Assembly (NCBI GenBank): GCA_041913905.1
Contig: JAYSEK010000026.1
Location: 19,727 to 83,726, forward strand
Direction of reading: 5' to 3'
Length of the DNA: 64,000 bases
From: Roseateles_B sp041913905
GTDB lineage: Bacteria > Pseudomonadota > Gammaproteobacteria > Burkholderiales > Burkholderiaceae_C
Below the pieces are notes generated by a model. That model did no database searches. It saw only the letters and a list, made by a program, of their open reading frames with translations, and was not told the origin of the DNA. Below, one piece after another: positions 1-8,839 of this stretch (positions are counted from its first letter, which is position 1; the number at the start of each line of letters is the position of its first letter). A program made the translations under genes and the position numbers.

Positions 1-820
1 AATGGCTGGACGGGTAGACGGTGAAGCGCGGGATCTTCTGCCGGATCTGGCCGGTCAGCGGATCGAAGAGCTGCAGGGCCTCGACCTCGTCGTCGAAGAG
101 CTCGATGCGCAGCGCCAGCTCCGAGTGCTCGGCGGGGAAGACATCAATGGTGTCGCCGCGGACGCGGAAATGCCCGCGCTGGAACTCCATCTCGTTACGC
201 TGGTACTGCATGCGAATCAATTGGGCAATGACGTCGCGCTGGCCCATGGTGTCGCCCACGCGCAGGGTCATGACCATCTGGTGGTAGTCGCTCGGGTTGC
301 CTATGCCGTAAATGGCCGAGACCGAGGCCACGATCACCACATCCCGCCGCTCCAGCAGGCTCTTGGTGCAGGACAGACGCAGCTGCTCAATCTGCTCGTT
401 GATCGCGCTGTCCTTCTCGATGAAGAGATCGCGCTGCGGCACATAGGCCTCGGGCTGGTAGTAGTCGTAGTAGCTGACAAAGTACTCGACGGCGTTCTTG
501 GGGAAGAACTCGCGCATCTCGCTGTAGAGCTGTGCCGCCAGGGTCTTGTTGTGGGCGAACACGATGGCCGGCCGGCCCAGCCTGGCGATCACGTTGGCCA
601 TGGTGTAGGTCTTGCCCGACCCTGTCACCCCAAGCAGGGTCTGGAAGCTGAGGCCATCGTGTATGCCTTCGACCAATTGCGCGATGGCAGTGGGTTGATC
701 CCCTCCCGGCGGGAAAGGCTGGAAGAGCTGGAATGGGGAGCCTTCGAAAGTGACGAATTCACCCTTGGGTGCGTCGTCGTTTTCCTCGGTGGCATCGGGG
801 GCAATGGCGGTGCTGGACAT
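1..820 (-). CDS. uvrB: UvrABC excinuclease subunit B, N-terminal part (runs off the window)
   Basis: Residues 1-273 of the DNA-damage recognition helicase-like subunit of nucleotide excision repair. The translation from the ATG at 820 shows the Walker A motif GVTGSGKT (residues 64-71), AHNKTLAAQLYSE, the beta-hairpin region YYDYYQPEAYVPQ and, at the window edge, RFTVYPSSH, all characteristic of UvrB. About 400 residues of the family's usual 670 or so lie outside the window. It is divergent from the aminotransferase gene across a gap of about 146 bp. I looked for a LexA box in that gap, since uvrB is SOS-controlled in E. coli, and saw none. Confidence 0.97.
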   Translation of the reverse strand, partial: MSSTAIAPDATEENDDAPKGEFVTFEGSPFQLFQPFPPGGDQPTAIAQLVEGIHDGLSFQTLLGVTGSGKTYTMANVIARLGRPAIVFAHNKTLAAQLYSEMREFFPKNAVEYFVSYYDYYQPEAYVPQRDLFIEKDSAINEQIEQLRLSCTKSLLERRDVVIVASVSAIYGIGNPSDYHQMVMTLRVGDTMGQRDVIAQLIRMQYQRNEMEFQRGHFRVRGDTIDVFPAEHSELALRIELFDDEVEALQLFDPLTGQIRQKIPRFTVYPSSH

Positions 821-966
821 CGGGGATTCCCTGAGATTGGACGTCCGCCACCCCTAAAATTCCTGGGGTCTGGCAGCGCCTCGAACCCGACAGCGTAGCG
901 CAGACCGCTTCTGCTCGCAGCGAAGCACCCGCGAGCCTCATGCCACCGTCCTGTCAGGAAAGCCCC

Positions 967-2169
967 ATGTCCTTGTTCGCCACCGTCGAAATGGCCCCCC
1001 GCGACCCCATCCTGGGTCTCAACGAGCAATTCAATGCCGACACCAACCCCAGCAAGGTGAACCTCGGCGTCGGCGTGTACTACGACGAGAACGGCAAGCT
1101 GCCGCTGCTGCGCTGCGTGGCCGAGGCCGAGCAGCAGATGCTGGAAGCGCCGAAGGCTCGCGGCTATCTGCCCATCGACGGCATTGCTGCCTATGACCAG
1201 GCGGTGCAGGGCCTGGTGTTCGGCGCCGACGCCGAAGTGGTGCGCGCCAAGCGCGTCGCCACCGTGCAGGCCCTGGGCGGGACGGGCGGACTGAAGATCG
1301 GCGCCGACTTCCTCAAGCGCCTGAACCCCAACGCCCGGGTGCTGATCTCCGATCCCAGCTGGGAGAACCACCGGGCCCTGTTCACCAACGCCGGTTTCCA
1401 GGTTGGCACCTACGCCTACTACGACGCCGAGCGCCGCGGCATCAAGGCCGAGGCCATGCTGGCCGACCTGCAGGCCGCGGAAGCCGGCACGGTGGTCGTG
1501 CTGCACGCCTGCTGCCACAACCCCACGGGCTACGACCTGACGCCGTCCCAATGGGCGCAGGTGGTCGATATCGTCAAGGCGCGCGGCCTCGTGCCCTTCC
1601 TGGACATGGCCTACCAGGGCTTCGGCGAAGGCATCGCCGAGGACGGCGCGGTGATCCAGCAGTTCCTGGCCGCCGGCCTGGACTTCTTCGTCTCCACCAG
1701 CTTCTCCAAGAGCTTTTCGCTGTACGGCGAGCGCGTGGGCGCGCTCAGCGTGGTCTGCGCCAGCAGCGAGGAAGCCAGCCGCGTACTGAGCCAGCTCAAG
1801 ATCGTCATCCGTACCAACTACAGCAACCCGCCCACCCATGGCGCGCAGGTTGTCGCCACCGTGCTGTCCACGCCGGCCCTGCGTGCCTTGTGGGAGCAAG
1901 AACTGGCCGGCATGCGCACGCGCATCCGCGCCATGCGTGAAGCGCTGGTGGGCGAGCTGAAGGCGGCGGGTGTCGAGCAGGACCTGAGCTTCGTGACTCG
2001 CCAGAAAGGCATGTTCAGCTACTCCGGCCTCAATGCCGCCCAGATGCAGCGCCTGCGCAGCGAGTTCGGCATCTACGGTGTGGATTCCGGCCGCATCTGC
2101 GTGGCTGCGCTGAATCCGGGCAACCTCAAAGCGGTCGCCAAGGCCATGGCCGCCGTGATCCAAGGCTGA
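967..2169 (+). CDS. aspartate/aromatic-amino-acid aminotransferase (class I, PLP)
   Basis: Pyridoxal-phosphate enzyme of 400 residues that exchanges amino groups between aspartate or aromatic amino acids and 2-oxoglutarate. SFSKSFSLYGERVG contains the PLP lysine (Lys248), and HNPTG (184-188) and DPSWENH are class I fold motifs of the AspC/TyrB group. The start is set at ATG 967, preceded by AGGAAAG; an in-frame ATG 27 bp upstream has no good ribosome site. A strong terminator follows the gene. AspC and TyrB cannot be told apart from sequence alone. Confidence 0.95.
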   Translation: MSLFATVEMAPRDPILGLNEQFNADTNPSKVNLGVGVYYDENGKLPLLRCVAEAEQQMLEAPKARGYLPIDGIAAYDQAVQGLVFGADAEVVRAKRVATVQALGGTGGLKIGADFLKRLNPNARVLISDPSWENHRALFTNAGFQVGTYAYYDAERRGIKAEAMLADLQAAEAGTVVVLHACCHNPTGYDLTPSQWAQVVDIVKARGLVPFLDMAYQGFGEGIAEDGAVIQQFLAAGLDFFVSTSFSKSFSLYGERVGALSVVCASSEEASRVLSQLKIVIRTNYSNPPTHGAQVVATVLSTPALRALWEQELAGMRTRIRAMREALVGELKAAGVEQDLSFVTRQKGMFSYSGLNAAQMQRLRSEFGIYGVDSGRICVAALNPGNLKAVAKAMAAVIQG

Positions 2170-2192
2170 TCGCCGCGAGCCGCCCTGACAAG

Positions 2193-2225
2193 GCGCCGCC
2201 CGGCTTGCCCGGCGGCGCTTTTTTT
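2193..2225 (+). terminator. Rho-independent terminator of the aminotransferase gene
   Basis: Perfect 8-bp stem GCGCCGCC (2193-2200) / GGCGGCGC (2211-2218) followed by seven Ts, 23 bp after the stop codon. Confidence 0.9.
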
Positions 2226-2413
2226 CAGCCACGTGACAAGGTCAGGGGTCCGAATTTCGGGTTTGTGCGGGGTATTTCACCAAGCGAGCCAACAGCATTG
2301 CCTCCCTACAATGCTGCAACGCACAAAACAAGGCAAGATGCCGTTCAGGCAAGCGAGCCACCATGCCGCGCCCGCGCCATCCGCGGTGCCGGTCAGCCAC
2401 GGAAGGGGTCCCC

Positions 2414-3730
2414 ATGCTGTACCAGCTTTACGAAACCCAACGCGCCCTGATGAGCCCCTTTGCGGAGTTCGCCAGCGCTGCCGCCAAGCTTTACAGCCAT
2501 CCGCTGTCGCCCTTTGCGCATTCGCCGATGTCGGCCCGGTTTTCCGCCGGTCTGGACCTGATGCACCGGCTGGCAAAGGATTACGAGAAGCCGGAGTTCG
2601 ACATCCGCAGCGTCGACGTGGACGGCGTGGACGTTGCCGTGCAGGAGCTCGTCCCGCTGGAAAAGCCCTTCTGCCGCCTGCTGCGCTTCAAGCGCTACAC
2701 CGACAACCCCGCCGTCCTGGCCAAGATGAAGGCACAGCCGACGGTGCTGGTGGTGGCGCCGCTGTCCGGCCATCACAGCACCCTGCTGCGCGACACCGTC
2801 AAGTCGCTGCTGCGCGACCACAAGGTCTACGTCACCGACTGGACCGACGCCCGCATGGTGCCGCTGGAAGCCGGCCCCTTCCACCTGGACGACTACGTCA
2901 ACTACGTGCAGGCCTTCATCCGCCATGTCGGCGCGGACCAGGCCCATGTGATCTCGGTCTGCCAGCCCACCGTGCCGGTGCTGGCCGCCATCTCGCTGAT
3001 GGCCTCGCGCGGTGAACCCACGCCGCGCTCCATGACCATGATGGGTGGCCCCATCGACGCCCGAAAGAGCCCGACCGCCGTCAACAACCTGGCGATGAAC
3101 AAGAGCCACAGCTGGTTCGAGAACAACGTCATCTACCGCGTGCCGCCCAACTTCCCTGGCGCCGGCCGTGCCGTCTACCCGGGATTCCTGCAGCACACCG
3201 GCTTCGTGGCCATGAACCCCGACCGCCATCTCAACTCGCACTACGACTATTTCCTGGACCTCGTGCGTGGCGACGATGACAGCGCCGAGGCGCACCGCCA
3301 GTTCTACGACGAATACAACGCGGTGCTGGACATGCCAGCCGAGTACTACCTGGACACCATCAAGACGGTGTTCCAGGACTTCGCCCTGGTCAACGGCACC
3401 TGGCAGGTCGGCGAGGAACTGGTGCGCCCGCAGGACATCCGCCGCACGGCCTTGCTGACAGTCGAGGGCGAGCTGGACGACATCTCCGGCGCAGGCCAGA
3501 CGCGCGCCGCTCACGAGCTGTGCAGCGGCATCCCCAGCAGCCATCAGTACCACTACGATGCCATCGGCGCCGGCCATTACGGCATCTTCTCCGGCCGCCG
3601 CTGGCGCGAAATGGTCTATCCGGAAGTGCGCGCCTTCATTGCGAAGTACGATGCGGCCCCGCTGACGGCCTCCGCAGCGACGAGCGCCAAGCGGCCCGCC
3701 GCCCGCTCGCGCGGCAAGGCCACCACCTGA
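2414..3730 (+). CDS. phaZ: intracellular polyhydroxybutyrate depolymerase (PhaZ)
   Basis: Cytoplasmic, granule-bound alpha/beta-hydrolase of 438 residues that mobilises stored PHB. The lipase-like box carries cysteine instead of serine (SVCQP, Cys183), with Asp355 in GELDDISG and His388 in GAGHYGIF. These positions match the Cys183/Asp355/His388 triad I recall for Ralstonia eutropha PhaZa1. The start is ATG 2414 behind GGAAGGGG; the open frame extends upstream without support. The C-terminus is basic (KRPAARSRGK), which could help binding to granules or nucleic acid. The 188 bp upstream contain a possible -10 TACAAT at 2309 but no clear -35. Confidence 0.93.
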   Translation: MLYQLYETQRALMSPFAEFASAAAKLYSHPLSPFAHSPMSARFSAGLDLMHRLAKDYEKPEFDIRSVDVDGVDVAVQELVPLEKPFCRLLRFKRYTDNPAVLAKMKAQPTVLVVAPLSGHHSTLLRDTVKSLLRDHKVYVTDWTDARMVPLEAGPFHLDDYVNYVQAFIRHVGADQAHVISVCQPTVPVLAAISLMASRGEPTPRSMTMMGGPIDARKSPTAVNNLAMNKSHSWFENNVIYRVPPNFPGAGRAVYPGFLQHTGFVAMNPDRHLNSHYDYFLDLVRGDDDSAEAHRQFYDEYNAVLDMPAEYYLDTIKTVFQDFALVNGTWQVGEELVRPQDIRRTALLTVEGELDDISGAGQTRAAHELCSGIPSSHQYHYDAIGAGHYGIFSGRRWREMVYPEVRAFIAKYDAAPLTASAATSAKRPAARSRGKATT

Positions 3731-3751
3731 CGCTGCCTCTTTCGCCCGACC

Positions 3752-4426
3752 TTGACTGCTGCCATCGCCTCTCTTGCCGCCCTGATCGACCGACTCGACC
3801 GTGCCCTGCCCCAGACGCAGTGCACACGCTGCGGCTATCCGGACTGCCGCGCATATGCCGAGGCCATGGCACGCGGCGAAGCAGGCATCAACCAGTGCCC
3901 GCCTGGCGGCGCTGAAGGCATCGCCAGGCTGGCTCACATCACCGGCCGTCCGCCCCTGCCCCTGAGCGCCGAACACGGCGTGGAAGGCCCGCGCAAGCTG
4001 GCAGTGATCGACGAGGCCTGGTGCATTGGCTGCACCCTGTGCATCAAGGCCTGCCCGGCCGATTGCATCGTCGGCGCGCCCAAGCTGATGCACGCCATCG
4101 TGGCGGAGCAATGCACGGGCTGCGAGCTGTGCGTGCCGTCCTGCCCGGTGGACTGCATTTCCCTGGTGGATGTGACGCCAGGCCGCAGCGGCTGGGCGGC
4201 CTGGAGCGAAGCGCAGGCGGACGAGGCGCGCGAGCGCTATCGCTTCAAACGCTTGCGCGAGCAGCGCGAGGCCGAGGAAAACGCCCAGCGCCTGGCCGCC
4301 AAGGCCCAGCACAAGCTGGCCCACCTGGCCGAGCTGACCAAGCCTGCGGACGACGTGGAGTTGCAGCGCAAACGCTCGGTGATCGAGGCTGCCCTGGCCC
4401 GCGCCCGCGCGAAGCAAGGCGGCTGA
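3752..4426 (+). CDS. RnfB/RsxB-like ferredoxin, solitary
   Basis: Protein of 224 residues with an N-terminal [4Fe-4S] ligand set (CTRCGYPDC with Cys24, 27, 32 and then Cys49, as in the Fe-S domain of RnfB) and two classic ferredoxin motifs, CIGCTLCIKACPADC and CTGCELCVPSCPVDC. The C-terminal 60 or so residues are a charged, alanine-rich helix. It lacks the N-terminal membrane anchor of true RnfB, and no rnfA, C, D, G or E gene is nearby. It begins with TTG 21 bp after phaZ, so it may be cotranscribed. In Burkholderiales, stand-alone RnfB homologues are often annotated rsxB; I infer a soluble electron carrier. nth, another Fe-S protein, lies 3.8 kb away. Confidence 0.85.
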   Translation: MTAAIASLAALIDRLDRALPQTQCTRCGYPDCRAYAEAMARGEAGINQCPPGGAEGIARLAHITGRPPLPLSAEHGVEGPRKLAVIDEAWCIGCTLCIKACPADCIVGAPKLMHAIVAEQCTGCELCVPSCPVDCISLVDVTPGRSGWAAWSEAQADEARERYRFKRLREQREAEENAQRLAAKAQHKLAHLAELTKPADDVELQRKRSVIEAALARARAKQGG

Positions 4427-4435
4427 GAAGCAGGA

Positions 4436-5248
4436 TCAGTCAGCGCTGGCAACGGTCCAGTCGCGGCATCGGCCGGGCTGGATGCCCAAAGCCTGCAGCA
4501 GCGCACGCCCCTGGCCGCCCGCCAGCACTGCATGCTCCCGCACGCGGGCCGCACGAATGCCGTCGGCGCGCGTTTCGATGGCCCCCGCGCGGCCGGGATG
4601 GCACATCATCAGGCCGCCATCGGGCAGCGAGTCCAGCCAGCCCTCCAGCAGGGCCGCGAAATCCGCCTGCGCATCAAAGCCATACACGCCAGCAAAGTCG
4701 CGGTTGACCTTCAGGCCTTCGGCGCGCGCCCCCGCCGCCAGCCCCCGCGCACCGAGCGCGCCGATGATGGCCGCCTTGGTTCCCCGCCAGCGCCGGGACC
4801 GCGTGATGCGCAGCGCGCAGCCATGGCCATAGCGCGCGCACAGGGCCTGCACCAGCGCATCGCGGATGCCCGGCAGCTGGTGCAGGTGCTGATGGCCGTC
4901 GACGTAATCCGGCGCGCGGCCCAGGCGCTTCTCGAAGGCATCCAGCTGTGCCTCGATCCAGGGCTGCGCCAAGCGCGCAGGCACCGCGCCGCGGTAGGCC
5001 GCCAGAATCCAGCCCTTGAGACTGCGCGCTGCATGGTGCGCAAACTCATTGAGGTCCAGATGCAGCCCCAGATCAGCCACATCGGCACGCTCTTTCAGCG
5101 CCGGCGCCCAATGCGGCCACGCCGGCGAGAGCACCATGCAGCTGGTGGCGCTCACCACGCCGGCATCGATGGTGTCCAGGATGCCCTGGCTGATGGCGCG
5201 GTCGAAGCCATAGTCGTCCGCACAGAGCTGGATCCGGCGCAGGCTCAT
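4436..5248 (-). CDS. ChbG/YdjC-family deacetylase, NaxD/HpnK-like
   Basis: Protein of 270 residues of the YdjC/ChbG carbohydrate deacetylase family. Metal-site motifs are CADDYG (9-14), GLHLDL (61-66), DGHQHLH (117-123) and MCHPG near the C-terminus. It is the last gene of a four-gene operon; its ATG overlaps the gtrA-like stop (ATGA). The family includes NaxD, which deacetylates undecaprenyl-phosphate-N-acetylhexosamine before transfer to lipid A. Because it sits with an ArnC-type glycosyltransferase, GtrA and an ArnT-type transferase, I infer that role rather than chitooligosaccharide or hopanoid metabolism. Confidence 0.85.
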   Translation of the reverse strand: MSLRRIQLCADDYGFDRAISQGILDTIDAGVVSATSCMVLSPAWPHWAPALKERADVADLGLHLDLNEFAHHAARSLKGWILAAYRGAVPARLAQPWIEAQLDAFEKRLGRAPDYVDGHQHLHQLPGIRDALVQALCARYGHGCALRITRSRRWRGTKAAIIGALGARGLAAGARAEGLKVNRDFAGVYGFDAQADFAALLEGWLDSLPDGGLMMCHPGRAGAIETRADGIRAARVREHAVLAGGQGRALLQALGIQPGRCRDWTVASAD

Positions 5249-5631
5249 GAGGGAGCCCCTCCGCGCCGCTTGAAGGCCCAGTGCCGCCCCAGCCACCAGG
5301 TCATGGCAGCCACGGCGACCAGCACGATGACAAGCGCCAGGCGGTACTCCACGCCCAGCTGCAGCAGCAGGGCATACAGCAGCTCATTGCAGACGAAGCC
5401 CAGCAGGGCCACGCCGAAAAAGCGCGGCAAGGCCTCGCGCCCGCTGGCCTGCTGAGCGGCGAAGGTCAGCCTGTGATGGCCGACGAAGCTCACGCCGAAA
5501 GCCAGCGCAAAGCCCATCACATTGGCCGCCAGTGCAGGCCAGTGCATGCCACCGACCAGCAGCCAGACCACGCAGAAATGCACGGCCGCCGCGCTGGCGC
5601 CCACGGCGCCGAACCACAGCAGGGACTTCAA
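5245..5631 (-). CDS. GtrA-like membrane protein
   Basis: Protein of 128 residues with four predicted membrane helices, for example LLWFGAVGASAAAVHFCVVWLL and LALVIVLVAVAAMTWWLG (shown as segments), ending in the GtrA-type signature around GRHWAFKR. GtrA proteins are thought to flip undecaprenyl-phosphate-linked sugars across the inner membrane. The likely start is TTG at 5631, whose bases overlap the TGA of the upstream glycosyltransferase (TTGA), giving translational coupling. The open frame extends further upstream but would lie inside the glycosyltransferase gene. Confidence 0.83.
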   Translation of the reverse strand: MKSLLWFGAVGASAAAVHFCVVWLLVGGMHWPALAANVMGFALAFGVSFVGHHRLTFAAQQASGREALPRFFGVALLGFVCNELLYALLLQLGVEYRLALVIVLVAVAAMTWWLGRHWAFKRRGGAPS

Positions 5632-6659
5632 GCTCGCGGCTCCCCGGCCAGACCCGTCGAACGCTTCAGCGAGGGGGTCAGGTCTTGCGTCACGTACAGC
5701 GGGCGGCGCTTGACCTCGTCGAACACCCGCCCCAGATACTCGGCGATGATGCCCAGGCACAGCAGCTGCACGCCGGCCAGGAAGGTGATCGATGCCGCCA
5801 GCGTGGCGAAGCCGGAGATTTCGTTGCCCAGGAAGACCTTCTCGAACACGATCCAGCAGCCGAACACCACCGAGAGCAGCGACACCATGATGCCCAGGGC
5901 CGACACCACCCGCAGCGGCACCTTGGAGAAGGCCGTGATGCCCGTCACCGCCAGCTGCAGCAGGCGCATGAAGTTGAAGCTGGTCTCACCGTGGGCGCGC
6001 GCATCGGGCACGAACTCGATGCCCACGGCCGGGAATCCCACCCAGGCGAACAGGCCCTTCATATAGCGGGCACGCTCGGGCAGCTGGCGCAGCGCCAGCA
6101 CCACGGCCCGGTCCAGGAGGCGGAAGTCCCCGGCATCGGCCGGCAGCTCGAAGCGCGAGCCCTTTTGCATCAGCCAGTAAAAGACCCGCGTGTAGAGGCG
6201 GCGCGCCGTCGACTGCGACTCCCGCCGCCCCTTCTGCACGCCATAGACCACGTCATAGCCCTCGCGCCAGCGCTGCAGCATCTGCAGCACGCAGCTGATG
6301 GGATGCTGACCGTCGGAGTCCATGCTGATCACCACGTCGCCTTCGACGGCATCCAGACCCGCCGTCAGCGCGGCCTCCTTGCCGAAATTGCGCGACAGGC
6401 GCAGCAGGCGCACGGGCAGGCCCTGGCGGATCAGGCCCTGCACCACCATCACCGTGTCATCCCGGCTGCCGTCGTCGACAACCATCAGTTCCAGGCCCTG
6501 CGCGTGCGGCGCCAACTCTTCCACCAGCTTGGGCAGCAGCCAGGAGAGGTTGCGGGCCTCGTTGAAGGCCGGCATCACGACCGACAGCAGTTGCGGCAGG
6601 TCACGCGGCGACAGGGGCGCCGCCGGCGGCGGCAGAGGTGTGTTCTCAGTGAGCGACAT
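5628..6659 (-). CDS. family 2 glycosyltransferase, ArnC/DPM1-like (undecaprenyl-phosphate sugar synthase)
   Basis: Protein of 343 residues. The N-terminal GT-A domain has SVVMPAFNEARN, VVDDGSRDDT and the metal-binding MDSDGQHP. The C-terminal third holds two membrane helices, as in ArnC/GtrB/FlmF2-type enzymes that load a sugar onto undecaprenyl phosphate. The start is ATG 6659, 14 bp inside the end of the upstream ArnT-like gene. A copy of the dispersed 15-mer (5674-5688) lies within its C-terminal coding region and encodes part of TQDLTPS. Confidence 0.9.
   Translation of the reverse strand: MSLTENTPLPPPAAPLSPRDLPQLLSVVMPAFNEARNLSWLLPKLVEELAPHAQGLELMVVDDGSRDDTVMVVQGLIRQGLPVRLLRLSRNFGKEAALTAGLDAVEGDVVISMDSDGQHPISCVLQMLQRWREGYDVVYGVQKGRRESQSTARRLYTRVFYWLMQKGSRFELPADAGDFRLLDRAVVLALRQLPERARYMKGLFAWVGFPAVGIEFVPDARAHGETSFNFMRLLQLAVTGITAFSKVPLRVVSALGIMVSLLSVVFGCWIVFEKVFLGNEISGFATLAASITFLAGVQLLCLGIIAEYLGRVFDEVKRRPLYVTQDLTPSLKRSTGLAGEPRA
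5674..5688 (+). repeat. dispersed element copy 1: GGGGTCAGGTCTTGC
   Basis: Exact 15-mer inside the glycosyltransferase gene. Its reverse complement GCAAGACCTGACCCC is found at 18151-18165, and 14-base cores occur at three other places in the window. Confidence 0.75.
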
Positions 6660-8106
6660 AAAGGCACAGATGCTTGTTGCAGGCCAGCGGCTCGCCTTGG
6701 CCAGGCACGGACCGGGCGCCCCGGTCCGAGACCTCATAGCGGATGTTCGCTGCCTCGGGCAGGGTGTAGAGACGGCCGGCGCTGTAGAAGAACGCCGAAT
6801 AGTCGGGCTTTCCAACGTAGCGCAGGCCGCAGCTCGCGGTCCAGGCCTGCGCGCCGCAGGCTGTCTCGTAGGCACGTATCAGCTCGCGGTCGCTGGCCTT
6901 GAGGGATTCCTTCGGCCCCAGCCAGATGAAGCCCACGGCCATCAGCAGCCAGACCACGGCGCCGACCAGCCAGTGGCGAGCCAGCCCCAGGCGCTGGGCG
7001 TCGAATTGCGCCAGCCACAGCAGCACGACGCCAGGCAGCGCCGTGACGGCATAAGTTGGGATGATGTTGCGGGCGGCACTGAAAAGCAGCAGCGGCGCTG
7101 CGGTGATGCACAGCGCGTAGACCCAGAGCTCGCGGCCCAGGCGCTCTGCCGCAGGCGGCCGCGCCGCGTCGCTGCGAGCGGCCAGCCGTCGCCCCAGGCC
7201 GTGCAGCACCCACGGCAAGGCCGAAACGAGCACGAACAGCCAAATCATGCCCAGCGGCTGGGCGTGGGCAAAGCCATAGCGATCGCCCTTCCAGCCCGGC
7301 TGCAGGAAGCGCATCACGTGCTCGCCCAGCAGGAAGTACTGCAGGAAGCCGGGGGTCCGGAGCTCGGCCCAGACGTACCAGGGCAGCGCCAGGCCCAGCC
7401 AGATCAGCCAGGCCAGCGGGTCCTTGAGGATGCGGCTGACCACGGCCCCGTGGCGCCGCCACAGCGCATGCAGCACCGGCGGCAGCAGCGCCAGCACGCC
7501 GGCCGCGGGCCCCTTGGTGAGCAGGGCCAGACCCAGGCCCAACGCCAGGATGCGCCCGGCGCGACGCTGGGCGGCGGCCTCCGTCGCCGTCACCGCGCGC
7601 CACCAGGCGGCCTGCACCAGCAGCACGGTGGCCATCAGCGTGGCGTCGGTCATCACCGCGCCGGCGCAGAGGAAGTACATGGGGCACAGCATCAGCGCAG
7701 CCAAGGCCGCAGCCCGCTGCACCGGCGCCAGGCTGGCGCGCAGCATCCAGTCCAGGCTCCAGAGGCCCAGCAGCGCCCAGCCCAGGGCCGCAAGCCGCCC
7801 CGACCATTCGTTGACACCGAACAGCGTCATCAGCAGCGCCTGGCTCCAGGTCGACAGCGGCGGCTTGGCCCAGAAGACTTCGGTTGGCGTCACGTGCGGG
7901 CTGACCCAGTCCCCCAACTGCACCATCAGCCGCGCAATTTCCGCGTAGCGGGCCTCGGTGTGATCCGTCAGCGCCATCAGTGGCAGGGTCAGCAGGCGCA
8001 GCAGCACGGCAGCGGCCAGCAGCCACAGCCAGGGACGGGCGCCGGCGCAGGCCCACAGCGAGGACGCCGAGGAAGGCGGGGCAACGGAAGTCGGGGATGA
8101 ACTCAT
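6646..8106 (-). CDS. ArnT/FlmK-like lipid A glycosyltransferase (GT83/GT39 fold)
   Basis: Polytopic inner-membrane protein of 486 residues. The first periplasmic loop has the family signature DHTEARYAEIARLM, and the following WVSPHVTPTEVFWAKPPLSTW resembles the ArnT/PMT region that binds polyprenyl-phosphate sugar. ArnT enzymes move an amino sugar from undecaprenyl phosphate to lipid A phosphate on the periplasmic face. The start is ATG 8106 and the gene heads the operon with the GT2, GtrA and deacetylase genes. It is somewhat shorter than E. coli ArnT (about 550), missing mostly C-terminal sequence. The actual sugar is not determinable here. Confidence 0.85.
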   Translation of the reverse strand: MSSSPTSVAPPSSASSLWACAGARPWLWLLAAAVLLRLLTLPLMALTDHTEARYAEIARLMVQLGDWVSPHVTPTEVFWAKPPLSTWSQALLMTLFGVNEWSGRLAALGWALLGLWSLDWMLRASLAPVQRAAALAALMLCPMYFLCAGAVMTDATLMATVLLVQAAWWRAVTATEAAAQRRAGRILALGLGLALLTKGPAAGVLALLPPVLHALWRRHGAVVSRILKDPLAWLIWLGLALPWYVWAELRTPGFLQYFLLGEHVMRFLQPGWKGDRYGFAHAQPLGMIWLFVLVSALPWVLHGLGRRLAARSDAARPPAAERLGRELWVYALCITAAPLLLFSAARNIIPTYAVTALPGVVLLWLAQFDAQRLGLARHWLVGAVVWLLMAVGFIWLGPKESLKASDRELIRAYETACGAQAWTASCGLRYVGKPDYSAFFYSAGRLYTLPEAANIRYEVSDRGARSVPGQGEPLACNKHLCLYVAH

Positions 8107-8206
8107 GCGGCTTGGGAAAGGTGCCCGGGGGTGTCCCGAGCGAACGCGAGGCGCATTCTCGCCGAGGTGGCCGTGGCCTGCCCCCCGTTTGAACCACAAT
8201 GGCGCC

Positions 8207-8839
8207 ATGAATGACGCCCAAGTCCTGCATTTTTTCCAGACCCTGCGCGCCGCCAACCCCTCGCCCCAGACCGAACTCGAATACGCCAGCGTCTTCGAGT
8301 GCCTCGCCGCCGTGCTGCTGTCGGCCCAGGCCACCGACGTGGGCGTCAACAAGGCCACCCGCAGGCTCTTCGCGCGGGCCAATACGCCGGCCAAGATCCT
8401 GGCGCTGGGCGAGGACGGGCTGGCCGACGCCATCAAGACCATCGGCCTGTACCGCAACAAGGCCAAGAACCTCATCAGCACCTGCCGCATCCTGGTCGAG
8501 CAGCACGGCGGCGAGGTGCCGCGCAGCCGCGAGGCCCTGGAAGCCCTGCCCGGCGTCGGCCGCAAGACGGCCAATGTGGTGCTCAATGTGGCCTTCGGCG
8601 AGCCCACCATGGCGGTGGACACGCACATCTTCCGGGTCAGCAACCGCACCGGCCTCGCGCCGGGCAAGACGCCGCTGGCGGTCGAGCAGGGCTTGCTGCG
8701 CCGGGTGCCGGCGGAGTTCATGGTCGACGCGCACCACTGGCTGATCCTGCATGGACGCTACGTCTGCCAGGCGCGCCGGCCGCTGTGCGAGCGCTGCAGC
8801 GTCCGTGTCGATTGCGACCTGGGCCGTACCCTGCCCTGA
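8207..8839 (+). CDS. nth: endonuclease III
   Basis: Bifunctional base-excision DNA glycosylase/AP lyase for oxidised pyrimidines, 210 residues, the normal length. The helix-hairpin-helix is LPGVGRKTANVVLN with the catalytic lysine in GRKTA, the catalytic aspartate is in VDTHIFRVSNR, and the C-terminal [4Fe-4S] loop is C-x6-C-x2-C-x5-C. Start ATG 8207 matches the family N-terminus. It is divergent from the ArnT-like gene across 100 bp. Confidence 0.97.
   Translation: MNDAQVLHFFQTLRAANPSPQTELEYASVFECLAAVLLSAQATDVGVNKATRRLFARANTPAKILALGEDGLADAIKTIGLYRNKAKNLISTCRILVEQHGGEVPRSREALEALPGVGRKTANVVLNVAFGEPTMAVDTHIFRVSNRTGLAPGKTPLAVEQGLLRRVPAEFMVDAHHWLILHGRYVCQARRPLCERCSVRVDCDLGRTLP

Noticed and set aside
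821..966. LexA box before uvrB
   Set aside because: No CTGT-N8-ACAG or close variant is present in the gap.
2300..2345. PhaR-type binding site before phaZ (TGCTGCAACGCACAA)
   Set aside because: The resemblance to published PhaR sites is loose and no second half-site or promoter could be defined.
2393..4417. A 674-residue minus-strand open frame opposite phaZ and the RnfB-like gene
   Set aside because: Its composition (His, Gly, Ala and Val rich with no recognisable domain) is that of an antisense shadow in GC-rich DNA, and both plus-strand genes under it are clear.
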